Part shown: positions 1 through 5,904 of the stretch, piece after piece
Position numbering within the stretch: position 1 is the stretch's first letter
Layout of the letters: every line of letters begins with the position of its first letter
From: an uncultured Porphyromonas sp.
GTDB lineage: Bacteria > Bacteroidota > Bacteroidia > Bacteroidales > Porphyromonadaceae
Direction: 5' to 3'
NCBI GenBank assembly: GCA_946997275.1
Contig: CAMPUN010000082.1
Span: 1-6,043, forward strand
Length of the DNA: 6,043 nt
The notes under the pieces: generated by a model
What the model was told of the DNA's origin: nothing
What the model saw: only the letters and a program-made list of their open reading frames with translations
Databases searched by the model: none
Program-made: the position numbers and the translations under genes

Positions 1-539
1 GCCTCCAGATTGGCCGTGCTGTCGTCGATGAAGAGCGTCCGCTCGGGCACCATCCCGCTGTCCGCTATCATCTGCTCGTAGATAGCTCGATCGGGCTTCA
101 TCGTGTGCATATCGCAGGAGGCGTAGACCTTGTCCACATAGTCGCTCAGCGTCCGCCCCGTGGCGGGGAGGAAGTGCGGACTGTGGGCATAAGCCATGAT
201 GTAGGGGTTGGTGTTTGACAGGATATAGATCTTGTACTGCTTGCGTAGCTGCTCTAGGTAGTCAAACTTGTACTGAGGCACTCCCTCGAGGAAGAGCATG
301 ATCGCCTCATTGATCTCTTCATCAGTCAGGGCTGTGCCCGCATGCTCATTGAGCCGTGCGACAAACTCCTCGCGCCCCACGAGCCCCATCTCTAGGTCGT
401 GGAAGACACCGAGCTGTCGGTACGGATTGAGCATCTCGTCGATGTCATGAACCCCCAGCTCGCGGAAGCGTCTTAGCGACACCTCCGGCTGGAGATCCAC
501 TAAGACGCCTCCGAAATCAAATACGAGTGTATCTATCAC
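1..539 (-). CDS. HAD-IA family hydrolase (3' end beyond window)
   Basis: Haloacid-dehalogenase superfamily phosphatase, probably cytoplasmic and acting on a small phosphorylated metabolite; the substrate cannot be told from sequence. About 179 residues are visible of a family usually 200-210 long, so only the C-terminal end is cut by the window edge. All four HAD motifs are present: motif I LVFDFGGVLVDL (nucleophile D8), motif II ILSNTN, motif III lysine in MKPDRAIYEQ, and motif IV TLFIDDS. The second Asp of the usual DxD is Gly (D8-F-G10), as in the DLGNV variant of E. coli YihX, a glucose-1-phosphate phosphatase; this resemblance suggests but does not prove a sugar-phosphate substrate. The start is GTG at 539: the dpp5 stop TAA lies in the same frame two codons upstream, and no ATG is available nearby. 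With a six-base gap after dpp5 and no room for a promoter, it is probably co-transcribed and translationally coupled with dpp5. Confidence 0.9.
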   Translation of the reverse strand, partial: MIDTLVFDFGGVLVDLQPEVSLRRFRELGVHDIDEMLNPYRQLGVFHDLEMGLVGREEFVARLNEHAGTALTDEEINEAIMLFLEGVPQYKFDYLEQLRKQYKIYILSNTNPYIMAYAHSPHFLPATGRTLSDYVDKVYASCDMHTMKPDRAIYEQMIADSGMVPERTLFIDDSTANLE

Positions 540-545
540 GGCTTC

Positions 546-2609
546 TTACTTCTTCTTGAGCCAACGGTCGAGCCAGTCGAAGAAGGTGCGCTGCCATAGG
601 AGGGCATTCTGAGGCTTGAGGACCCAGTGCGTCTCCTCGGGGAAAAGAAGCATCTTCGTCGGTATGCCACGCATCTTGGCTGCGTCAAAGGCCATCATAC
701 CCTGCGAAGCAAGGATACGGAAGTCATGCTCTCCGTGAATGATCAGGATAGGCGTATCCCACTTGTCAACGAGCTTGTGAGGTGAATTGGCAAAGGTGCG
801 CTGAGCCGTAGCGTTGTCCTTTTCCCAAGGAGCACCACCCATATCCCAGTTGGCAAACCACTTCTCCTCAGTCTCGAGATACTGCGCCTCGAGGTTGAAG
901 ATACCAGCGTGAGCGATGAAGGCAGCGAAGCGTCCCTCGTGTACACCTGCTAGGTAGTAGACCGAGTAGCCACCATAGCTAGCACCGACAGCACCCATAC
1001 GATGAGGATCGATGAAAGGCTCCTTACGCATCAGGTCAGCTGCGGTGAGGTAGTCGCGGATGTTTTGCCCGCTGTAGTCACCACTGATCTGCTCGTTCCA
1101 CGCCTTGCCAAAGCCTGGTACGCCGTGACGGTTGGGCAGGATGACAATGTAGCCCTGCTCCGCCATGATGCGGGGGTTCCAGCGGTAAGACCAGAACTGG
1201 CTGATGGTGCTTTGCGGACCACCCTGACAGTAAAGGATGGAGGGGTACTGCTTGCTCTTGTCAAAGTGCGGTGGATAGAGGACCCATGTGAGCATCTTGC
1301 CGCCATCGGTCGTAGGCATCCAGCGCTTTTCGCAAGTTAGGTTGCCTAGCTGGCTCATGATTGGCTTGTCCTCCTCAGTGAGTGCGGTAGCCGTGCCGTT
1401 CTTCAGATTGACCATGAAGAGCTCCGTGGGGTAGGTCATCGCTTGGCGAGAGGCTACGCAGACGCCTTTGTCATTGATATCAAAGCCGGTGTAGTCGTAC
1501 TGCCCGTCGGTGATCTGCTTGATCTTGCCATTAGCCAGCTGATAGCTGTAGAGGTGGGTCAGCGCCTCACGGCAGGTGATGAAGTAGATGGTCTTGCTGT
1601 CGGCACTCCAGGTGGGGTTGGAAATGTTGTACTCAAAGTCGGCCGTGAGGGGACGGTACTGCTTCTTTGCCAAGTCGTAGAGATACATGACCTGTAGGTC
1701 AGACTCGTAGCCGTCGCGCTCCATGCCGATCCAGATGAGCGAGCGACCGTCGGGGCTGAAGACGGGGTTCGTATCGTAACCCATGATGCCCTCGCTGACG
1801 TTGGTCGTCTCGCCAGTCGATACATTATATAGGTAGATGTCGCTATTGGTCGAGAGGCTGTACTCCAGTCCGGTCTTCTTGCGACAAGCGTAAGCGATGA
1901 GGTTGCCATCGGGGCTAAAAGCTATATCCTCGATACCGTTGAAAGGACGCATCGGCGCCTCGTAAGGTTCACCTTCGAGAAGGTCCAGTCCCTTGGTGAT
2001 GGGCTGTGCCGTAACCTTTGCAATAAAGGGGTGTGGCATCGTCGAGACCCATTCGTCCCAATGCTTGTACATGAGATCCTCGATGATGCGTGCGTCAGCT
2101 TTGTCTAGATCAGGATAAACGTCCGTGACGACGGGGCGAGCCTTGATGTCCTGCACATAGAGGAGCGTCGTCTCATCGGGCGAGAAGAGATAGTCGACGA
2201 TACCGCCATCGATAGCGGTGAGCTGACGCTCGGCCCCATTGCTAAGGGTGCGCGCGAAGAGCTGCATGCCCTGGTCGGTGCCACGCATGAAGTATATCTG
2301 CTTGCCGTCCCGGCTCCAGCGTGGGCTGTACTCGCTACCAGCGGAGGGTGCGGTCAGCTCGGTACGTCCTGTGCCGTCGCTATTGATGAGGTAGATAGAG
2401 GTGCGGCTGTTGTTGTCCTTGATAGAGGGTTGGGATACGTTATAGACCACCTGCTTACCATTAGGCGCTAGAGCGTAGCTTCCTACACGAGGCATCGTGA
2501 GGAGCATCTCTGGGGTCATCTGCTTGGTCCCTTGCTGTGCAGTCATAGGCAGAGCTAATGTAGAGAGAATAAGAGCCACGAGGCTACGAAACAAGTTTCT
2601 TCTAGTCAT
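546..2609 (-). CDS. dpp5: Dipeptidyl peptidase 5, secreted S9 family serine peptidase
   Basis: Exported exopeptidase releasing dipeptides from peptide N-termini, part of how asaccharolytic oral Bacteroidota feed on peptides. Family knowledge: Porphyromonas DPP5 prefers Ala or hydrophobic residues at P1 and acts in the periplasm. Residues 1-24 form a signal peptide (basic MTRR, hydrophobic core, then LALPMTA before QQG), leaving N-terminal Gln for pyroglutamate formation. Residues about 35-410 form a beta-propeller with repeated FSPDG-like blades (FSPDE, FSPDG twice). The C-terminal alpha/beta-hydrolase domain has YCQGGPQ at the oxyanion region, nucleophile S544 in GASYGGYS, D629 in HGEHDFR and H661 in EETHW. 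As I recall, the P. gingivalis triad is S542/D627/H659, so spacing matches with an offset of two; the 687-residue length also fits a full-length enzyme. The ATG at 2609 is chosen because the signal peptide begins there. A TACCTTTG box lies 66 bases upstream. A related S9 acylaminoacyl peptidase is the main alternative. Confidence 0.95.
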   Translation of the reverse strand: MTRRNLFRSLVALILSTLALPMTAQQGTKQMTPEMLLTMPRVGSYALAPNGKQVVYNVSQPSIKDNNSRTSIYLINSDGTGRTELTAPSAGSEYSPRWSRDGKQIYFMRGTDQGMQLFARTLSNGAERQLTAIDGGIVDYLFSPDETTLLYVQDIKARPVVTDVYPDLDKADARIIEDLMYKHWDEWVSTMPHPFIAKVTAQPITKGLDLLEGEPYEAPMRPFNGIEDIAFSPDGNLIAYACRKKTGLEYSLSTNSDIYLYNVSTGETTNVSEGIMGYDTNPVFSPDGRSLIWIGMERDGYESDLQVMYLYDLAKKQYRPLTADFEYNISNPTWSADSKTIYFITCREALTHLYSYQLANGKIKQITDGQYDYTGFDINDKGVCVASRQAMTYPTELFMVNLKNGTATALTEEDKPIMSQLGNLTCEKRWMPTTDGGKMLTWVLYPPHFDKSKQYPSILYCQGGPQSTISQFWSYRWNPRIMAEQGYIVILPNRHGVPGFGKAWNEQISGDYSGQNIRDYLTAADLMRKEPFIDPHRMGAVGASYGGYSVYYLAGVHEGRFAAFIAHAGIFNLEAQYLETEEKWFANWDMGGAPWEKDNATAQRTFANSPHKLVDKWDTPILIIHGEHDFRILASQGMMAFDAAKMRGIPTKMLLFPEETHWVLKPQNALLWQRTFFDWLDRWLKKK

Positions 2610-2674
2610 AGGATAGTATGAGATGAGTGAAAGAAAGGTCGTCTCGAGGCGACCATAGATTACTGAATGCTCTC

Positions 2675-2682
2675 CAAAGGTA
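2675..2682 (-). promoter_or_regulatory. Putative dpp5 promoter, Bacteroidota -7 box
   Basis: Read on the minus strand, TACCTTTG matches the Bacteroidota sigma-ABfr -7 consensus TAnnTTTG exactly and is preceded by a pyrimidine run, CCTCTTTTTCG. It lies 66 bases upstream of the dpp5 ATG, giving a leader of roughly 60 bases. No convincing TTTG-type -33 element appears 19-21 bases further upstream. The box lies inside the direct repeat shared with the promoter of the toxin-antitoxin module. Confidence 0.6.
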
Positions 2683-2727
2683 CGAAAAAGAGGCTAGACC
2701 GTAGAAGCTTTACCAGCAGGGATGACG
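2675..2727 (-). repeat. Direct repeat copy A, between vapD and dpp5
   Basis: Two blocks are shared with copy B (3329-3367) in the same orientation. On the plus strand, 2675-2692 (CAAAGGTACGAAAAAGAG) differs from copy B at one base, and 2708-2727 (CTTTACCAGCAGGGATGACG) is identical. Copy A has a 15-base spacer between the blocks where copy B has one base. On the minus strand the identical block reads CGT CAT CCC TGC TGG TAA, the last five codons and stop of the PAP2 gene found 640 bases away; here the preceding codon TTA also gives LRHPCW-stop. Copy A carries the dpp5 promoter box. It could be a remnant of the PAP2 3' end left by insertion of the vapD module, or a member of a dispersed intergenic repeat family. 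Confidence 0.8.
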
Positions 2728-2733
2728 TAAGAA

Positions 2734-2769
2734 GAGCGTAGCTCCCTTATCATCAAGGAGGCTACGCTC
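2734..2769 (-). terminator. Hairpin after vapD, likely terminator
   Basis: GAGCGTAGC at 2734-2742 and GCTACGCTC at 2761-2769 form a perfect nine-base-pair outer stem. An additional short inner pairing around CTT/AAG closes a loop of about six bases. It starts 27 bases past the vapD stop. On the minus strand the stem is followed by TTCTTACG, only a short T-rich run, so termination may be partial. On the plus strand it is followed by ATTATTT, but no plus-strand gene needs a terminator here. It separates the vapD module from the dpp5 promoter. Confidence 0.55.
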
Positions 2770-2796
2770 ATTATTTAATCTCTATATAGAGCTTCG

Positions 2797-3081
2797 CTAA
2801 TCAGTGCCTTGTACAACTGCGGTAAAGTCGCTCCAGTCCTCTACCCTAAAGGCACGTATATCTCGCACTGACTTCCGAAACCAGTCTATTCCCTTGAGAG
2901 CTTCTATGGCTCTGTAAAGTTCAGACATATCGTTCTTTGTCGTGAGATAGACACTACCCTGAGCATTGTAGAAGCCAAACTTCTTAAGCTCTTTATTTAT
3001 CTCGTAGTAGGCATTGTTATAAGGCTCCCCGTAGTACCGCTTGAGGTCTACGACGACCATGTCAAAAGCTATTGCAAACAT
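2797..3081 (-). CDS. vapD: VapD-family endoribonuclease toxin (Cas2-like fold)
   Basis: A 94-residue protein of the virulence-associated protein D family, small ribonucleases with the ferredoxin-like fold of Cas2 that act as toxins in VapXD pairs of Haemophilus; the Helicobacter VapD is a similar-sized RNase. Recognisable family features are MFAIAFD at the first beta-strand with Asp at position 7 (the residue implicated in catalysis in the Helicobacter enzyme), YGEPYNNAY at 17-25, GFYNAQGSVYL at 36-46, and the highly conserved C-terminal stretch WFRKSVRDIRAF...EDWSDFT at 67-87. Length matches the full family. It starts nine bases after the stop of a 66-residue upstream gene, the order seen in vapX-vapD, so that protein is its probable antitoxin. 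GC over 2821-3060 is about 45% by hand count, against 58-63% in single 60-base lines sampled from dpp5 and the PAP2 gene, consistent with acquisition. No other cas gene or CRISPR is present, so a role as Cas2 is unlikely. Confidence 0.9.
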   Translation of the reverse strand: MFAIAFDMVVVDLKRYYGEPYNNAYYEINKELKKFGFYNAQGSVYLTTKNDMSELYRAIEALKGIDWFRKSVRDIRAFRVEDWSDFTAVVQGTD

Positions 3082-3090
3082 AGATCTTGA

Positions 3091-3291
3091 CTAACAAAAT
3101 GCGAAGTACTTCTCCTCACCAAAGAAGATGCGCCCAGCTTTGTCCTTGATGGCGATAACCAAGCCCTTGAAGGGGTTCTGCTCGACATCAACCACAACGC
3201 CCTCGACCCAGTCAGGCTCATTGGTCAACTGAGGAGATACTTTCATCGTATCACCCTCTCTTACGATTCGCTTACTTGTGTCTTTCATCAT
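3091..3291 (-). CDS. Small protein upstream of vapD, candidate antitoxin
   Basis: A 66-residue soluble protein I cannot assign to a named family. The N-terminal 20 residues are basic and polar (MMKDTSKRIVREGD). The remainder, WVEGVVVDVEQNPF at 28-41, GLVIAIKDKAGRIFFG at 43-58 and KYFAF near the end, alternates hydrophobic residues with turns, as expected for a small SH3- or KOW-like beta-barrel. No helix-turn-helix or ribbon-helix-helix is evident. Its position just before vapD (nine-base gap), its size close to that of Haemophilus VapX (about 65 residues) and a promoter 38 bases upstream argue that it is the antitoxin or regulator of VapD; this is inferred from context only. The start could be M1 or M2 (adjacent codons), or M16 (MKVSPQ), which would leave a 51-residue core. 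Confidence 0.75.
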   Translation of the reverse strand: MMKDTSKRIVREGDTMKVSPQLTNEPDWVEGVVVDVEQNPFKGLVIAIKDKAGRIFFGEEKYFAFC

Positions 3292-3328
3292 TCTATTTCT
3301 TTTTGCCCGAGAGGTTCCGCTCTCTGCA

Positions 3329-3336
3329 CAAAGATA
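3329..3336 (-). promoter_or_regulatory. Putative promoter of the vapD module
   Basis: Read on the minus strand, TATCTTTG matches the Bacteroidota -7 consensus TAnnTTTG and is preceded by TCTCTTTTTCG, the same context as the dpp5 promoter. It lies 38 bases upstream of the antitoxin-candidate ATG and 13 bases past the PAP2 stop codon, so there is no room for a terminator between that gene and this promoter. No clear TTTG -33 element is seen. Confidence 0.6.
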
Positions 3337-3367
3337 CGAAAAAGAGACTTTACCAGCAGGGATGACG
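3329..3367 (-). repeat. Direct repeat copy B, at the PAP2 gene 3' end
   Basis: This is the partner of copy A at 2675-2727. An 18-base block (3329-3346, one mismatch) and a perfect 20-base block (3348-3367) are separated by a single base. The 20-base block is the coding end of the PAP2 gene (RHPCW and stop), and the 18-base block contains the promoter box of the vapD module. The short spacer makes this the more compact copy. The two copies bracket the toxin-antitoxin pair in direct orientation, with identical blocks 640 bases apart. Confidence 0.8.
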
Positions 3368-4417
3368 GAGCGACAGGCCTAGCGTCAGATAGCTTTGACG
3401 ATAAGGCTCACAGTGAAGCCGGAGGAAGAGACCGAGCCGATCTAGGTAGCGCAGTCTGGGGAGAGCCTCTAGACCAGCCTGCAGATGTGCATAGGTGCGC
3501 TCGCTAGTTGCTTTGTCATAGCCTATGCCTATGCCGTAGCTTTGTCGCAGGCTTAAGTATCGCCACTGGTAGAGTGGCGCCCCTACAACGAGATCGCCGT
3601 GAAGCGTAGGGCGCTCCTTGTCGGGTCGTAGGGAGAGCTCTGCAGCATAGTTGAGAGAGGGCGTCAGCCAGCCGAGCTGCGTGCCGAGACAGCTAGCTCC
3701 TCCGAACAAGTTGCGACTATAGAGGAGCGAGACGTAGAAGTATTGGTCTGGGCTCTGCGAACTTACCGCAGGCGTGTAGCGACCGAAGATGAGATCACTG
3801 GCGAGATACCCGACACGAGCCATGGTCACTCCGATGAGCCCGCCCCACAGGACGTCGGAGTACCAGTGACGGTTGTTGGCCATGCGACCGAAAGCGACTG
3901 AGGTGGCGAAGAGATACTGCAGATGAGCGAGCAAAGGGTAGTCGGCACCATACTCTAGGTTAAAGAGCTCGGCGCCGAGGAAGGCTGTCGCTGTATGCCC
4001 CGAGGGAAAGCTATTGCGTGTCGATCCATCGGGACGCATGCGCTGCATGCCACTTTTGACCGAAAGGACGATAGCTGCCGTCCCTAGTGCGCCTATGCCA
4101 TCGGCGGTCAGCATCTCGCCCCACGAGCGGGAGCGTCCCGTGGCACCGCCACAGCGCATCGCAAGCTGTAGTGCGTAGGAGGCAAACTGCATGTGGTCGT
4201 CGTAGCGATGGCGCCACTGAGCGCCCAGAAGGTGGTGCCGAGTCGTACGAATAGCCATATCGCTGTGATGGAGCGGGTAGACAGCATAGAGCGCTCCTGG
4301 GAGTAGTGCGACGAGCGGATCGGGCGATGGAGCGAGCGTGTCTGACGAGCTGCTCTGTGCAAGCGCTCCACTACAGGAGAGGAGCAGGCAGAGTGTCAGG
4401 AGAGCCAGAGGTCTCAT
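3350..4417 (-). CDS. Exported PAP2-family phosphatase with C-terminal beta-rich domain
   Basis: Type 2 phosphatidic acid phosphatase acting outside the cytoplasm on a lipid phosphate or diphosphate; candidate substrates are lipid A, undecaprenyl diphosphate and phosphatidylglycerophosphate, and sequence alone does not decide. The PAP2 signature is complete: K121-X6-R128-P129, PSGH at 138-141 (H141 the acid/base), and R178-X5-H184-X3-D188 with nucleophile H184; the Ser usually before R178 is Gly. Residues 1-20 are a signal peptide: ALA before QSSSS gives signal peptidase I cleavage exposing Gln, but LLSC at 12-15 also fits a lipobox. Residues about 220-355 look like alternating beta-strands (roughly eight) ending in Trp, reminiscent of an outer-membrane barrel. 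At 355 residues it is longer than a bare PAP2 domain. It follows the DUF2752 gene by 17 bases, probably in one operon. Its last codons lie within the direct repeat that flanks the vapD module. Confidence 0.88.
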   Translation of the reverse strand: MRPLALLTLCLLLSCSGALAQSSSSDTLAPSPDPLVALLPGALYAVYPLHHSDMAIRTTRHHLLGAQWRHRYDDHMQFASYALQLAMRCGGATGRSRSWGEMLTADGIGALGTAAIVLSVKSGMQRMRPDGSTRNSFPSGHTATAFLGAELFNLEYGADYPLLAHLQYLFATSVAFGRMANNRHWYSDVLWGGLIGVTMARVGYLASDLIFGRYTPAVSSQSPDQYFYVSLLYSRNLFGGASCLGTQLGWLTPSLNYAAELSLRPDKERPTLHGDLVVGAPLYQWRYLSLRQSYGIGIGYDKATSERTYAHLQAGLEALPRLRYLDRLGLFLRLHCEPYRQSYLTLGLSLRHPCW

Positions 4418-4434
4418 AAGGTGCTAGAGCTGTC

Positions 4435-4821
4435 TTAGAGGAGGTTGCGTACGATACCCCAGACGATGATGATGGCGAAGATGATCCAGCAGGCGGTGCG
4501 CCCAGCGAGTCTCCGGTAGAGGTGCTCCGCTTGTGGACGATAGGGACGCAGTAGCTCCAGTATCACGAGGAGAGTGAAGTAGAACAAGCCTGGGAGGAGC
4601 ATCACGTTGAGCTGTAGGACCCGTCCTAGGTCGCCATGGAGCAAGGCGTGGATGCCTCGTAGCGACCCGCAGCCAGGGCATTGACATCCCGTGAGTTGTA
4701 GGAAGGGACAGCGAGGTATCGGCAAAGCCTCGGGACGATACAGGTAAAGCACTAGTCCCCCTACTAGCAAACAGCCTAGTAGAGCGAGTAGTGCTTTGTT
4801 GTGCCGACTCGTAGCGAGCAT
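4435..4821 (-). CDS. DUF2752 family small membrane protein
   Basis: A 128-residue inner-membrane protein of unknown function. Three hydrophobic segments are visible, at about 10-27, 72-91 and 110-127. Between the first two lies the family hallmark: CPFLQLTGCQCPGCGSLRG, starting at C38 with C46, C48 and C51, followed by IHALLHGDLGRVLQLN. The CPxCG pair and the Gly-rich surround are what define DUF2752; metal binding or a redox role is speculation. Length is normal for the family. The ATG at 4821 is 20 bases after the yitT stop, and the gene ends 17 bases before the PAP2 gene, so the three genes are probably translated from one message. The extra cysteine C46 two residues before the motif is a small peculiarity. 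Confidence 0.88.
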   Translation of the reverse strand: MLATSRHNKALLALLGCLLVGGLVLYLYRPEALPIPRCPFLQLTGCQCPGCGSLRGIHALLHGDLGRVLQLNVMLLPGLFYFTLLVILELLRPYRPQAEHLYRRLAGRTACWIIFAIIIVWGIVRNLL

Positions 4822-4841
4822 GTCGCCTCGACTTTTGACCT

Positions 4842-5819
4842 TTACTTCAGGTTATCGAAGCCTCGTCCGTAGACTCCGTGCACGGTGCCCTCCGATACGA
4901 AGGCGTCGGGGTCAATCTCCTTGATGATTCGGTTGATGCTCTGTAGCTGCGCTTTGCGAGTGACCACCATGAGGATGCGCATCTCCTCTTGCGAGTAGCC
5001 TCCGTCAGCATGTACGAGTGTACAGCCTCTGTGCAGTCGCTGCGTGATCGCTTCGTTGATCTCCTTATACTTCTTGCTAAAGATAAAGAGCTGTATCGAG
5101 TGCTTGTTGCTATTGGTCCAGTAGTCAAGGGTCATAGCGCAGAAGACCACCTCTACGATGGAGAAGGTGAGTAGCTCAGCGCCGAGCTGCGGATCTTTGC
5201 CTGAGATGTAGACATTGACAAAGTAGGAGGCTGTCACGATCGTCGCATCTATCAGGATCATAGCACGTCCTAGTGAGAGCGTCGTGTACTTGTTAAAGAG
5301 CGAGACGATGACATCCGTACCGCCCGTACTACCATTTACGTGGAAGACTAGAAAGAGTCCGCTACCGCATAGGATACCACCGATGATAACCGCCATAAAG
5401 CGCTCTTCCCTAAGCAGAGGCCCCACATTGGGGATATTGTCCGTGAGCAAGCTACTTAGGTTGTGGTACACCTCCGTATTTGGATCTCCAAAGAGAGCCT
5501 GACCGATAGGGATAGCGATACCCATGAGGATGACTCCGATGAGCGTCTTGACGGAGTAGCGCCACCCGAGGAAGATGATCGATACGATCAGCAATCCGAC
5601 GTTGATGATGTTGTAAGGGATGAAGGCAGGGATGTTCGTCGCTATCTGTATGATGGTCGTAACACCCGCCAGTCCACCCGTAGCGATCTCCTGCGAGAGG
5701 ACGAAGCCCGCCCAGCCGAGTACGTAAAGGCAGACACCGAGTACGATAAAAAAGAAGTCGTGGACGAAGTACCACGTTTTCGCTCGCTTACTATTGGGAG
5801 CTGCTAAAGCTTGAGACAT
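4842..5819 (-). CDS. YitT family membrane protein (DUF161 and DUF2179)
   Basis: A 325-residue integral membrane protein of the YitT family, whose transport or sensing role is not established. The N-terminal part holds five to six hydrophobic segments, at about 21-41, 46-62, 68-86, 91-110, 141-160 and 185-205, with the family motif FHVNGSTGGTDV at 159-170 and GGLAGVTTI at 48-56. A cytoplasmic DUF2179 domain follows at about 240-320 and ends in GTVHGVYGRGFD; this ligand-binding-like domain is typical of the family. Length is slightly above the usual 280-300 because of a polar N-terminal extension and the loop at 111-138. The ATG at 5819 is the first start after leuS in this frame with a membrane protein following. 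No TAnnTTTG box lies in the 85 bases upstream, so transcription may continue from leuS. It is followed 20 bases later by the DUF2752 gene. Confidence 0.93.
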   Translation of the reverse strand: MSQALAAPNSKRAKTWYFVHDFFFIVLGVCLYVLGWAGFVLSQEIATGGLAGVTTIIQIATNIPAFIPYNIINVGLLIVSIIFLGWRYSVKTLIGVILMGIAIPIGQALFGDPNTEVYHNLSSLLTDNIPNVGPLLREERFMAVIIGGILCGSGLFLVFHVNGSTGGTDVIVSLFNKYTTLSLGRAMILIDATIVTASYFVNVYISGKDPQLGAELLTFSIVEVVFCAMTLDYWTNSNKHSIQLFIFSKKYKEINEAITQRLHRGCTLVHADGGYSQEEMRILMVVTRKAQLQSINRIIKEIDPDAFVSEGTVHGVYGRGFDNLK

Positions 5820-5865
5820 ACTATATGATTTGTTTTTCTAGAGATAGATGGAATAGTCTTCCCAT

Positions 5866-5890
5866 AGCCCAGCGCCAGCACGGCAGGGCT
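5866..5890 (-). other. Weak inverted repeat between leuS and yitT
   Basis: AGCCC (5866-5870) and GGGCT (5886-5890) can pair, with an inner GCC/GGC stem and a five-base loop separated by an unequal internal loop. No T-run follows on the minus strand (ATGGGAAGAC), so it is a poor intrinsic terminator. It may be a minor structure in a leuS-yitT read-through transcript, or chance. Confidence 0.25.
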
Positions 5891-5904
5891 CGGAGACTTG
5901 ATCA

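Noticed and set aside
1002..1340. Plus-strand and second-frame open reading frames inside dpp5, the PAP2 gene, DUF2752 and yitT (for example 1002-1340 plus, 5463-5807 plus, 5452-5775 minus).
   Set aside because: They overlap genes with clear domain motifs, have low-complexity composition rich in Arg, Ser and Thr, and match no recognisable family.
2697..2771. A 25-codon minus-strand ORF (begins MSVASLMIRELRSS) running through the hairpin and repeat copy A.
   Set aside because: It is made of the terminator hairpin and the repeat, both of which explain the sequence as nucleic-acid structure; there is no independent sign of translation.
2780..2791. Perfect 12-base palindrome CTCTATATAGAG just after vapD.
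   Set aside because: It is short, AT-rich at the centre and has no loop or partner copy; it could be an operator, but nothing else in the window supports that.
2797..3081. VapD as a Cas2 component of a CRISPR adaptation module.
   Set aside because: The C-terminal WFRKSVRDIRAF...EDWSDFT signature is VapD, not Cas2, and neither cas1 nor a CRISPR array is present.
2675..3367. The paired repeats as a CRISPR or as insertion-sequence ends.
   Set aside because: There are only two copies, 640 bases apart, in direct rather than inverted orientation, with genes between them that encode no transposase or recombinase.
5866..5890. The leuS-yitT inverted repeat as a T-box or other amino-acid riboswitch.
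   Set aside because: It is too short, lies downstream of leuS rather than upstream, and shows no T-box sequence or T-run.
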